This document shows positions 7,931-15,864 of a stretch of DNA of 38,791 bases, one piece after another. Position 1 is the first letter of the stretch, and every line of letters starts with the position of its first letter. A model generated the notes under the pieces. It saw nothing but the letters and a program-made list of their open reading frames with translations. It did no database searches and was not told where the DNA came from. The position numbers and the translations under genes were made by a program. The DNA is from Gammaproteobacteria bacterium. GTDB taxonomy: Bacteria; Pseudomonadota; Gammaproteobacteria; Steroidobacterales; Rariloculaceae. The stretch lies in the NCBI GenBank assembly GCA_036381015.1, contig DASVDR010000002.1:1-38791 (forward strand), read 5' to 3'.

Positions 7931-10900
7931 ATGACCCGATTGAGCGTGTTCTCGTTGTGCGCCGCGGCGGCCTTCCTGCCGGCGGCGAATGCGGCGGAAG
8001 TCGAGGAGGCACCGCTCGGCGAGACCGTCGAGCGCCACCTCGGGGTCGACGGCCCGTTCATGCACTGGGTGCAGGATCCCGATCGCGTCGCTGCCGACGA
8101 GGGCGATACGCTCGCGACCCGCGAGGTCGCCGCGGAGGCCCTGGAGACCGTCAAGCTGACCGGCCTCGTGCCGCCGATCCATTTCGCATCCGGCGTCGCG
8201 GACATTCCCGGTTCCACGCTCGCCGAGCTCGGCCGGATCCTCGAGCGGATGCAGCACCGCCGCAACGTCCGGCTGCACTTCGTCGGCCACGCCGACAACC
8301 AGCCGCTTTCCGACGCGCTGGCCCGCATCTACGGCGACAACATCGGCCTGTCGCGCGAGCGCGCGGGCGAGGTGGCGGAATACTTCCAGACCGCCCTCGC
8401 CCTGCCGCCGGAAGCGGTTTCGTATGACTGGGCCGGCGACACGCAGCCCGTGGCGTCGAACGAGACGGAAGCCGGCCGCGCGCTGAACCGGCGGGTCGAG
8501 GTGGAGGTCTGGTACGACGAGGTTCGCGAGCGCCTCGCCGTCGAGGAAGTGGTCGTGCCGCAGGACAGCAAGCGCGTCAAGGTCTGCCGCATCCAGACCG
8601 TGTGCAAGCTGCGCTACGTCGACGGCTACGCGAAGCGCGCGCGCATCCAGAATCTCGTGCCGCCGCTGCACTTCGACGACGACGGCATCGACGTGAGCGA
8701 CGACTTCATCGCGAGGATCGGGCAGGCGTTCCGGGATCTTTCCGACCGGCAGAACGTCGTCGTCCGCTTCGTGGGCTTCACCGACGATGCGCCGCTCACC
8801 GGTCGCGTCGAACGCATCTACGGCACGCCGACCGGGCTCTCGAAAGCGCGCGCGCGGCGTGTGGCGCTCGCGGTCCAGGACGCGCTCGACCTGCCGACGG
8901 CCGCGGTCGAGAGCGACGGGGCGGGTGCCACGCGGCCGCTCGCCTCCGACGACACCGAACGCGGCAGGGCGCTGAACCGGCGCGTCGAAGTCGAGTTCTG
9001 GTACGACGATCCGCTGAAAGAGCTGCCGGACGAGCCCCAGCTCTGCCCCGACGCGCCGGGCGCCGAGGTGGTCACGAAGGTCTACGATCCGCCCTGGGGA
9101 CCGATCGAGCACATCGGGTTCGCGGACGGCCAGCCGGTCATCCCGCCGGGCCTCGGCGCGGACATCGAGCGCGCCATGGCGGACATCGCCGACAGGACGA
9201 ACGTGCGCGTGCGCTTCGTCGGCTACACGCGCAACGAACGCCTGAACCGGCGCACGGCCTCCGTGTACGGCGACGACATCGGGCTCTCCGCCTCGCGCGC
9301 ACGCCGCGCCATGGAAGCGGTGAGCGCGGACCTCGGGCTGGCGAAATCCAGGCGCGAGTTCGAAGGTCGCGGCTATCTCTATTCCGACGACGTCGTGAAT
9401 GCCGGCTTCATCCAGGGTGACGAGTCGTACGTCGCCGTACAGGTCGTGTACGACGAGCTCGCGCTGCTCGACGACTACGAAGGCGTCGAGGTGACGCGCC
9501 TCTCGCGCGAGATCGATCCGGAGAACCCGCTCGGCCTGAATCTCATGCGCATCAGCGTGGACGGCGAGCCCATCGACGACCCGGAGAAGAGCTCGTCCGA
9601 CATCCAGCGCTGCACCGACGTCGCGTTCACCGCGGCCGATATCCGCTTCGGGTTCGACAACCTGACGTCCGCGCCGCGCCTGAGCGTCACGGCATACCCG
9701 GCCACCGTCAGGGTGCACCCGCTGCCGCCGACGCCGCCGGAGGCCGCGGTGCCGGGGCCGCCGTACGACGGCTGGCTCGACCAGCCGAATATCGTCGGCG
9801 AGAGCGTCAGCTTCCGCATGTACACCAATTACTCGCCATTCATCGAGCGTGCCGAGGTGCGCATCTTCGACAACGGCCAGTCGCTCAGGTCCGAGCCCCT
9901 CGAAGTCATCCCCATCGAGCTCGACGGCATCGCCGAGTGGCGGCCGGCGGCCGGCGAGTTTCGCGCGCCGGCGCGCGAGCTCGCCTACGTGCTGCGCGCC
10001 TACGGCCCGGACGGCAATTTCGACGAAACGCTGCCGCGGCCGCTGTGGCTCGTGTACGCGAATGCGGAGCTCCCGTCCGGGGACGGTGCACAGGCATCGC
10101 CGGCGCCGCAACCCGGGCTGCTCGCCGCCTGGGGCGAGAATGCGCTGGCAACCCAGAATATCGGCCTCTCCAGCGGCACGGTGACCGTCCAGGGCGGCGG
10201 CATTCCGGCGCACCACGAGGTGTGGGTGGCGGGACGCCCCGTCCCCGTGGACGCGCAGGGCAACTTCGTCTCCGAAGCAGTCCTGCCGACCGGCATGCAC
10301 ACGGTCGAGGTCGCGGTGCTGGACGAGGAGGGCAACGGCCAGCTCTACCTGCGCGACCTCGAATTCCAGGAGAACGACTGGTTCTACGTCGGCATGGCCG
10401 ATCTGACGCTCTCGTCGGGCGAGACCAGCGGCCCGATGGACCTGCTCGCCGGCGACAACGCCGACGAGCTCGATTCCCATGCGGACGGGCGGCTCGCGTT
10501 CTTCGTGAACGGCAAGTTCGGCGACCACTGGCACGTGACCGCCAGCGCCGATACGCGCGAAGGACCGCTCGATACGCTCTTCAGCAACTTCATGGAAAAG
10601 ACGCCGGACGCGCTCTTCCGCCGCATCGATCCCGATTACTACTACCCGACCTTCGGCGACGACGGCACGGTCGAGGAAATGGCGCCGACGATGGGCAAGT
10701 TCTTCCTTCGGGTGCGGCAGCGCGACAGCTACGCGCAATGGGGCAACTTCAAGGCCGGCTACATGCAGAACGAGCTGGCGCAGGTCGACCGCGGTCTCTA
10801 CGGGGCCAACGTTCACTACCAGTCGGAGCGGACGACCGCCTTCGGCGAGCAGCGGTTCGCGGCCGACGCATTCGCGGCCGAGCCGGGCACCCTGCCGAGC

Positions 10901-13066
10901 CGCGAGGAATTCCGCGGTACCGGCGGCTCACTGTATTTCCTGCACCGCCAGGACCTGCTGCCGGGCTCCGAGCGGGTACGCATCGAGATCCGCGACAAGG
11001 CGTCCGGACTCGTGACCGGCGTCGTCAACCTGATGCCGGCGATGGATTACGACATCGATTACCTCCAGGGCCGCATTCTGCTGGCGGAGCCGCTCGCCTC
11101 CACGGCGGACGACGACCTGCTGGTGCGAAGCGGCGCGCTGTCGGGCGACGAGGCCTGGCTGGTCGTGCGCTACGAGTACACGCCGGGGTTCGAGGACGTC
11201 GACGCGCTGTCGACGGGCGGGCAGGTGCACTACTGGATGGGCGAGCACGTGAAGCTCGGGCTCACGGCCAGCAGCGACCGCCAGGACGACGGCGACAGCA
11301 CCCTGCAGGCGGCGGACGTCACGTTGCGCCTGAGCTCGGAGTCCTGGCTGAAGCTGCAGGGCGGCGTCAGCGACGGCATCGTCTCGACCGCGGAGCTTTC
11401 GACGGACGGCGGCTTCGGCTTCACCGGGATCGACCCCTCCGCGTACGCGGACATCGACGCGGAGGCGTACCGGGCCGACCTGAGTCTCGCCACGGCCGAC
11501 CTGCTCGACGCCGGCAACGGCCGCCTGACACTTTATATACAGGACGTCGAAGCCGGCTATTCCGCGCCCGGCCTCGCGGTGCTCGCGGACACGCGCAACC
11601 TCGGCGGCACGTTGAGCCTGCCGCTGTTCGAGGACCTGTCGCTGAACGCGAAGCTCGACAGCCGGGTGCAGGAGCAGGGCGTCGAGACGCGGGCGCAGGA
11701 GATCGATCTTGCGTACCGCCTGTCCGAGCACTGGGACGTGAGCGCGGGCTATCGCCAGGACCAGCGCATCGACCGCTCTCCGCTCGTGCCCGCAACCCAG
11801 GAGCAGGGCGAGCGCGCGGACGCCGTGCTGCAGCTCGGCTACGACTCGCGCGCCGACTGGAACGCCTGGGTGTTCCTCCAGGATACGCTTTCGACGACCG
11901 CCAGCCGGCCGGAAAACGGCCGCTACGGCGCGGGCGCCTCCTACCGCGTCTCCGAGCGCCTGCGCATCGACACCGAGGTTTCGAACGGCGATCTCGGGCC
12001 CGGCGGCAAGCTCGGAACCCGCTACCTGCATTCGGAGCGCACGAGCGTGTATCTCAACTACACGCTGGAGAACGAGCGCACCGGCAACGGGCTGCTGCCC
12101 ACGCGCGGCGGCGAAGGCAACCTGGTCGCCGGCATCAAGTCACGCTTCTCGGACAGCGCGAGCGTGTATCTCGAGGAACGCTACCGGGCGGCCGGTCCGG
12201 CGACGGGCCTGACGCATGCGACCGGGATCAGCCTTGCCCCCACCGAGAGGCTGAACCTCGGCCTCTCCACCGATATCGGCACACTCGAGGATTCGCTCAC
12301 CGGCGCGGAGACGGAACGGCGCGCGCTCGGCGTGCACGCGGGTTACGGCTTCGATGCGTTGCAGCTTTCCGGCGCGATCGAGTACCGCCTGGACGACGTC
12401 GAGCAGCTCGATCTCGGGCGCAACGAGCGCGAGACCTGGCTCTTCCGCAGCGGCTTCAAGTACCAACTGAGCCCGTCGGCGCGGCTCCTCGGCAAGCTCG
12501 ACCACTCGGACAGCACGAGCTCGCTCGGTACCTTCTACGACGGCGGCTACACCGAGGCCGTGGTCGGGTACGCGTACCGGCCGGTCTACCACGACCGCCT
12601 GAACGCGCTCGCGAAGTACACGTGGTTCAGCAACGTGCCGAGCCCGGGCCAGGTGACGCCGGCGGGCAGCACCGCGGAGTTCGTGCAGAAGAGCCACGTC
12701 GCGTCGCTCGACCTCACCTACGACCTGACGCCCGCGTTCTCCATCGGGGGCAAGTACGCGTACCGCCTGGGCCAGGTGAGCCTGGACCGCGAAAATCCCG
12801 AGTTCTTCGAGAACGATGCGAGCCTGTACGTGCTGCGCGGCGACTTCCGGTTCCGGGAAGCCTGGGACCTGCTCGTCGAGGGGCGCCTGCTCGACATGCC
12901 GGACCTGGGCGAGCAGCGCACCGGCACGTTGCTCACCGTCTCGCGCCAGGCCGGCGATCACCTGAAGATCGGACTCGGTTACAACTTCAGCGAGTTCTCG
13001 GACGACCTGACCGACTTCGACTTCGATCACCGCGGATTCTTCCTCAACCTGACCGGCATGCTGTGA
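7931..13066 (+). CDS. Large outer-membrane protein: three OmpA-like domains and a long C-terminal beta-barrel
   Basis: A 1711-residue protein. ATG 7931 has AGGTGA 5 bases upstream, overlapping the previous stop, and opens a signal peptide (MTRLSVFSLCAAAAFLPAA). Three OmpA-like domains follow at about residues 77-197, 240-360 and 390-510, each with a VRFVG(H/F/Y)-type core strand. The first two end in ALNRRVEVE(V/F)WYDE/D. A sandwich region (about 590-815) has PEGA/CARDB-like character. From about 815 to the end the sequence alternates in long amphipathic strands with short turns (for example LSLNAKLDSRV, VYLNYTLENER), as in outer-membrane barrels. OmpA-like domains usually bind peptidoglycan, so the protein may clamp the cell wall to the outer membrane while displaying or exporting the DUF11 protein. 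It shares the riboswitch transcript with that gene. The exact role is unknown. Confidence 0.8.
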   Translation: MTRLSVFSLCAAAAFLPAANAAEVEEAPLGETVERHLGVDGPFMHWVQDPDRVAADEGDTLATREVAAEALETVKLTGLVPPIHFASGVADIPGSTLAELGRILERMQHRRNVRLHFVGHADNQPLSDALARIYGDNIGLSRERAGEVAEYFQTALALPPEAVSYDWAGDTQPVASNETEAGRALNRRVEVEVWYDEVRERLAVEEVVVPQDSKRVKVCRIQTVCKLRYVDGYAKRARIQNLVPPLHFDDDGIDVSDDFIARIGQAFRDLSDRQNVVVRFVGFTDDAPLTGRVERIYGTPTGLSKARARRVALAVQDALDLPTAAVESDGAGATRPLASDDTERGRALNRRVEVEFWYDDPLKELPDEPQLCPDAPGAEVVTKVYDPPWGPIEHIGFADGQPVIPPGLGADIERAMADIADRTNVRVRFVGYTRNERLNRRTASVYGDDIGLSASRARRAMEAVSADLGLAKSRREFEGRGYLYSDDVVNAGFIQGDESYVAVQVVYDELALLDDYEGVEVTRLSREIDPENPLGLNLMRISVDGEPIDDPEKSSSDIQRCTDVAFTAADIRFGFDNLTSAPRLSVTAYPATVRVHPLPPTPPEAAVPGPPYDGWLDQPNIVGESVSFRMYTNYSPFIERAEVRIFDNGQSLRSEPLEVIPIELDGIAEWRPAAGEFRAPARELAYVLRAYGPDGNFDETLPRPLWLVYANAELPSGDGAQASPAPQPGLLAAWGENALATQNIGLSSGTVTVQGGGIPAHHEVWVAGRPVPVDAQGNFVSEAVLPTGMHTVEVAVLDEEGNGQLYLRDLEFQENDWFYVGMADLTLSSGETSGPMDLLAGDNADELDSHADGRLAFFVNGKFGDHWHVTASADTREGPLDTLFSNFMEKTPDALFRRIDPDYYYPTFGDDGTVEEMAPTMGKFFLRVRQRDSYAQWGNFKAGYMQNELAQVDRGLYGANVHYQSERTTAFGEQRFAADAFAAEPGTLPSREEFRGTGGSLYFLHRQDLLPGSERVRIEIRDKASGLVTGVVNLMPAMDYDIDYLQGRILLAEPLASTADDDLLVRSGALSGDEAWLVVRYEYTPGFEDVDALSTGGQVHYWMGEHVKLGLTASSDRQDDGDSTLQAADVTLRLSSESWLKLQGGVSDGIVSTAELSTDGGFGFTGIDPSAYADIDAEAYRADLSLATADLLDAGNGRLTLYIQDVEAGYSAPGLAVLADTRNLGGTLSLPLFEDLSLNAKLDSRVQEQGVETRAQEIDLAYRLSEHWDVSAGYRQDQRIDRSPLVPATQEQGERADAVLQLGYDSRADWNAWVFLQDTLSTTASRPENGRYGAGASYRVSERLRIDTEVSNGDLGPGGKLGTRYLHSERTSVYLNYTLENERTGNGLLPTRGGEGNLVAGIKSRFSDSASVYLEERYRAAGPATGLTHATGISLAPTERLNLGLSTDIGTLEDSLTGAETERRALGVHAGYGFDALQLSGAIEYRLDDVEQLDLGRNERETWLFRSGFKYQLSPSARLLGKLDHSDSTSSLGTFYDGGYTEAVVGYAYRPVYHDRLNALAKYTWFSNVPSPGQVTPAGSTAEFVQKSHVASLDLTYDLTPAFSIGGKYAYRLGQVSLDRENPEFFENDASLYVLRGDFRFREAWDLLVEGRLLDMPDLGEQRTGTLLTVSRQAGDHLKIGLGYNFSEFSDDLTDFDFDHRGFFLNLTGML

Positions 13067-13077
13067 TCGCGGCCGAC

Positions 13078-13095
13078 GCCGGCCCCTGAGCCGGC
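13078..13095 (+). terminator. GC-rich hairpin after the barrel gene (possible terminator)
   Basis: GCCGGC and GCCGGC pair as a perfect 6-base stem around CCCTGA, 12 bases after the stop codon of the barrel gene. There is no T-tract, so it is a weak intrinsic terminator candidate. A second perfect palindrome, GGAGGCGCCTCC, lies at 13136-13147. Confidence 0.35.
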
Positions 13096-13195
13096 CGACT
13101 GACGAGAAAGCTTCTCATTCCAGAAACGCCTCAGCGGAGGCGCCTCCCTGGCAACGTCCGTCCCGACCCCCGGCCGCGCCCGCCGCTCCGCGCCT

Positions 13196-13244
13196 GGATT
13201 CGCGCAACGGCCGGCCCGTGCGGGATTCGCGCGGCAGGGAATCC
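13196..13244 (+). promoter_or_regulatory. Repeated GGATTC elements upstream of the sigma-54 promoter (possible activator sites)
   Basis: GGATTCGCGC occurs at 13196-13205 and again at 13223-13232, with an inverted GAATCC at 13239-13244. They lie 55-105 bases upstream of the sigma-54-like promoter, where enhancer-binding activators usually bind. No activator gene is present nearby, so this is a positional guess. Confidence 0.3.
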
Positions 13245-13298
13245 GGTGCCATGATGCAAGGAAAGCGGTCCCTCGCGTGCCGGCCCCACATCCGGTTC

Positions 13299-13314
13299 AG
13301 GCACGGGACTTGCA
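13299..13314 (+). promoter_or_regulatory. Sigma-54 (RpoN) promoter of the BON-domain gene
   Basis: AGGCACGGGACTTGCA matches the -24/-12 consensus TGGCACG-N4-TTGCW at every position except the first. GG is at 13300-13301 and GC at 13312-13313 with correct spacing. The expected start of transcription near 13325 leaves about 20 bases to the ATG at 13346, enough for the GAGGAG ribosome site at 13331-13336. Such a promoter needs RpoN and an AAA+ activator, so the gene should respond to a signal. Confidence 0.75.
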
Positions 13315-13345
13315 CCATCGAGGTTCCTGCGAGGAGTTGTTACCC

Positions 13346-14155
13346 ATGCCCAGAACCGATCCCGTCGCCGCCGTCCAGGCCGCGATCGCCCGCTACCCCC
13401 GTTTCCGGTCGCTGGCCGGCATCGCCATCCGCCTCGAGGACGACGCCCTGACCCTCGAGGGCACGCTTCCCCGTATCGCCGCCCGCCGCCTCCTGCCGCG
13501 CATCGCGGCCGAGGCGACCGGCCTCGGCATCCGCGACCGGCTGCGCATCCAGCCGGCGTCGGCGCATGACGACGCCGGCATCGCGGCGGATCTCGAGTCC
13601 GCGTTGTCGGTTGAGACCGCGCTCACCGGTTATGCGATCGCGCGCGATGCGGCTCCCGGTGGCGAGCGCTCGATCGCCATCCGGGTGCGCGATGGCGTCG
13701 TGCGGCTCGACGGCCGCGTCGCAAGCCTGCTGCACCGCCGGATCGCGGAGGCACGTGCCTGGTGGACGGCGGGCGTCGCCGACGTCGACAACCGCCTGCA
13801 CGTCGAGCCCGCCGAGCACGACAGCGATGCCGCGATCGCGGACGCGGTGCGGGCCGTGCTCGAGCGCGATCCGCGCGTCGATGCCACGCGCCTCGCGGTA
13901 CGTGCCGAGAATCGCATCGTGACGCTGATCGGCGTGCAGCCCGAGCCCGGGCAGCGCGTCGCCGCGGCCCAGGACGCCTGGTTCGTGCCCGGTGTGCACG
14001 AGGTCGACAACCGGATCCGCGTGCTGGATCACCGGCAGCTCGACCGCTACGCGGACGAAGCCTCGCGCGAGAGTTTTCCGGCGAGCGACCCGCCCTCGAT
14101 CACCCCGATCGTCGGCATCGGCGGCACGGCCGGGCAGCGCCCCACCACCCTCTGA
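13346..14155 (+). CDS. Three-BON-domain protein, probably stress related
   Basis: A 269-residue protein. ATG 13346 is preceded by GAGGAG at 9 bases; an upstream in-frame ATG at 13277 would place the sigma-54 promoter inside the gene. Three BON modules of about 70 residues are seen (about 5-70, 75-155, 160-230), each with the pattern hydrophobic strand, V.LDG.V, helix, and V..VDNR(L/I).V. The end carries ESFPASDPPS, a short tail motif common in small bacterial stress proteins. BON domains bind membranes or other envelope parts, but no signal peptide is visible, so the protein may be cytoplasmic. The gene stands alone behind a sigma-54 promoter. Its molecular role is not known. Confidence 0.8.
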   Translation: MPRTDPVAAVQAAIARYPRFRSLAGIAIRLEDDALTLEGTLPRIAARRLLPRIAAEATGLGIRDRLRIQPASAHDDAGIAADLESALSVETALTGYAIARDAAPGGERSIAIRVRDGVVRLDGRVASLLHRRIAEARAWWTAGVADVDNRLHVEPAEHDSDAAIADAVRAVLERDPRVDATRLAVRAENRIVTLIGVQPEPGQRVAAAQDAWFVPGVHEVDNRIRVLDHRQLDRYADEASRESFPASDPPSITPIVGIGGTAGQRPTTL

Positions 14156-14540
14156 GCGCCGGAAGATCAGCCGCCGGCGGCTCGCTTGCCTGGTCGTCGG
14201 GATCGTGCACGTCGTCCGCGGAGAAGCGATGCTCTTTCCGCGAGAGCGTCAGCGCGCAGTGCTTCACGACCGGGTACAGGAAGGTGGTCATCGGCGCCGT
14301 GAGCGTCAGGCCCTCGCCGGCAGGCGGAAACTTGCGCAGCAGGTAGGAGAAGGTTTCCTGGAGCACGTCGAGCGCGGCGTCGGGGTCGCGCACGAAGCGC
14401 AGCGCCACGCGGACCACGTAGTCCTTGTGCCGGCGATACAGCGCCTCGAACGCCTGCGCCGCTGCCGCCGCGTCGCCCTGGTTGCAGAGCCGGACGAGCG
14501 TCTCGTCGCTGCGCGGGTCCGCCTTGCCGCGTCTCGCCAT
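14100..14540 (-). pseudogene. Truncated ECF RNA polymerase sigma factor (region 2 only)
   Basis: A 146-residue frame whose first 110 residues look like an ECF sigma factor: DETLVRLCNQGDAAAAAQAF, FEALYRRHKDYVVRVALRF, then LDVLQETFSYLLRKFPP (sigma region 2) and VVKHCALTLSRKEHRF. After the linker, near EPPAADLP (about 14161-14184), the similarity stops where region 4, the -35-binding helix-turn-helix, should begin. The rest runs antisense into the end of the BON gene (overlap 14100-14155). The 3' half seems to have been lost by deletion or rearrangement next to 14160. A start further upstream (around 14634) is possible but carries no sigma-like sequence. It could still make a region-2-only protein, though a decaying gene is more likely. 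Confidence 0.7.
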
Positions 14541-14637
14541 CGGTCCGTGCCCGTTCCCGGCCGCCCCGGCTCGATGATAATCGCCCGGCGCTTCCACCGG
14601 CGCGCGGGGCTTGTGTCCGCGGCCGATTAATGCCATT

Positions 14638-14648
14638 TTGTCCGAGTA
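14638..14648 (+). promoter_or_regulatory. GntR-type operator copy upstream of the mutarotase operon
   Basis: TTGTCCGAGTA matches the proposed operator TTGTCNGACAA with two changes. It lies 58 bases before the mutarotase ATG. The same variant recurs in front of the aldehyde dehydrogenase gene (22147-22157) and the GH127 gene (25079-25089). A -35-like TTGTGT at 14611-14616 with a weak -10 just before the operator would place it at the transcription start. Confidence 0.55.
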
Positions 14649-14705
14649 TTTGGCGCCGCCGGTCGGCGCGTACCGGCAGGCACGGCGACTCGTGCCTTCG
14701 TGGAC

Positions 14706-15845
14706 ATGCAAAAACAAACACTTGCAGCCTTCATCGTCAGCGCGGCCTTGAGTCATCCAGCAGCATCGGCGTTCGCCGCTGAAGCGCAGACGGGCGATTT
14801 CGGCACCCTCGCCGATGGCACGCGCATCGAGGCCGTGGAGCTCACCAACCGCCACGGCGTATCGGCGCGCATCATTACCCTGGGCGCGACCCTGCAGTCT
14901 TTGCGCGTTCCGGATGCGCACGGCGCGAGCGCGGACGTGGTGCTCGGTTACGACGAGCCGCAGCAGTACCTCGACCAGCCGCAGTATTTCGGCGCCTCGG
15001 TGGGCCGCTACGCGAACCGCATCGCGCACGGCCGCTTCACGCTGGACGGCAAGGACTTTGAGCTGCCGGTCAACGACGGACCGAACCACCTGCACGGCGG
15101 GCCGCGGGGTTTCGACAAGGCCGTGTGGACGCTCGCCAAAGCCGAGAGCGGCTCGCCGGCGCGCGCCGTGTTCACTTACGTGAGCCCGGACGGCGAGCAG
15201 GGGTATCCCGGGCGGCTCGAAGTGACGGCGATCTATACGCTGAGCGAAGACAACGAGCTCGCGATCGAGTACCGCGCGGTCACCGACGCGCCGACGATCG
15301 TCAACGTCACCAATCACAGCTACTTCAACCTCGCGGGCGCGACCGGCGACCAATCCATCCTCGACCACCTTCTCACGCTGTTCGCCGATCGCTTCACGCC
15401 GGTGGACGCGACGCTCATCCCGACGGGCGAGCGGCGGGCGGTCGCCGGCACACCGTTCGATTTCCGCGAGGCGAAGCGCATCGGCAGCGACATCCGCGAC
15501 GGCGCGAGCGAGCAGCTCCGCTTCGGCCGCGGCTACGACCACAACTTCATCGTGAACGGCGAGGCGGGCGAGCTCCGGCCGGCCGCGCGGCTGGTCGATC
15601 CGGGATCCGGGCGCGTCATGGAGCTCCTCGTCACCGCGCCCGGCGTGCAGTTCTATTCCGGCAACTTCCTCGACGGGACCACCGTGGGCAAAGGCGGCCG
15701 CATCTACCGCCAGGGCGACGCGCTCTGCCTCGAGCCGCAGGTCTTCCCGGATGCGCCGAACCATGCGGATTTCCCCTCGGCGCGGCTCGACCCCGGCGAT
15801 ACCTACGTGAACCGGATGGTGTTACGGTTTTCGACCGCGGAGTGA
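14706..15845 (+). CDS. galM: Aldose 1-epimerase (mutarotase) with signal peptide
   Basis: A 379-residue GalM-family protein that interconverts alpha and beta anomers of free aldoses. Motifs seen: [21 protein letters not shown] (family catalytic His), GYDHNF, and [11 protein letters not shown] near the end (family catalytic Glu region). Residues 1-22 form a signal peptide (ending SAFA-AEA), so this copy is probably periplasmic, unlike cytoplasmic E. coli GalM. ATG 14706 is preferred; a GTG two codons upstream is an alternative. It opens a three-gene plus-strand operon (dehydratase 19 bases later, then lactonase). In the periplasm it would adjust the anomer of arabinose released by the secreted GH127 enzyme before uptake. 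Confidence 0.9.
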   Translation: MQKQTLAAFIVSAALSHPAASAFAAEAQTGDFGTLADGTRIEAVELTNRHGVSARIITLGATLQSLRVPDAHGASADVVLGYDEPQQYLDQPQYFGASVGRYANRIAHGRFTLDGKDFELPVNDGPNHLHGGPRGFDKAVWTLAKAESGSPARAVFTYVSPDGEQGYPGRLEVTAIYTLSEDNELAIEYRAVTDAPTIVNVTNHSYFNLAGATGDQSILDHLLTLFADRFTPVDATLIPTGERRAVAGTPFDFREAKRIGSDIRDGASEQLRFGRGYDHNFIVNGEAGELRPAARLVDPGSGRVMELLVTAPGVQFYSGNFLDGTTVGKGGRIYRQGDALCLEPQVFPDAPNHADFPSARLDPGDTYVNRMVLRFSTAE

Positions 15846-15864
15846 CGGCGGAACACGCACGGTC

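Noticed and set aside
2859-8012. A 1717-codon open frame on the minus strand opposite the DUF11 gene, and similar very long antisense frames elsewhere (for example 7868-10816, 9937-13089 and 32088-34520).
   Set aside because: They arise from the extreme GC content at third codon positions. Their translations are Arg/Ala/Gly/His-rich, low in complexity and without any domain, while the opposite strand encodes clear proteins.
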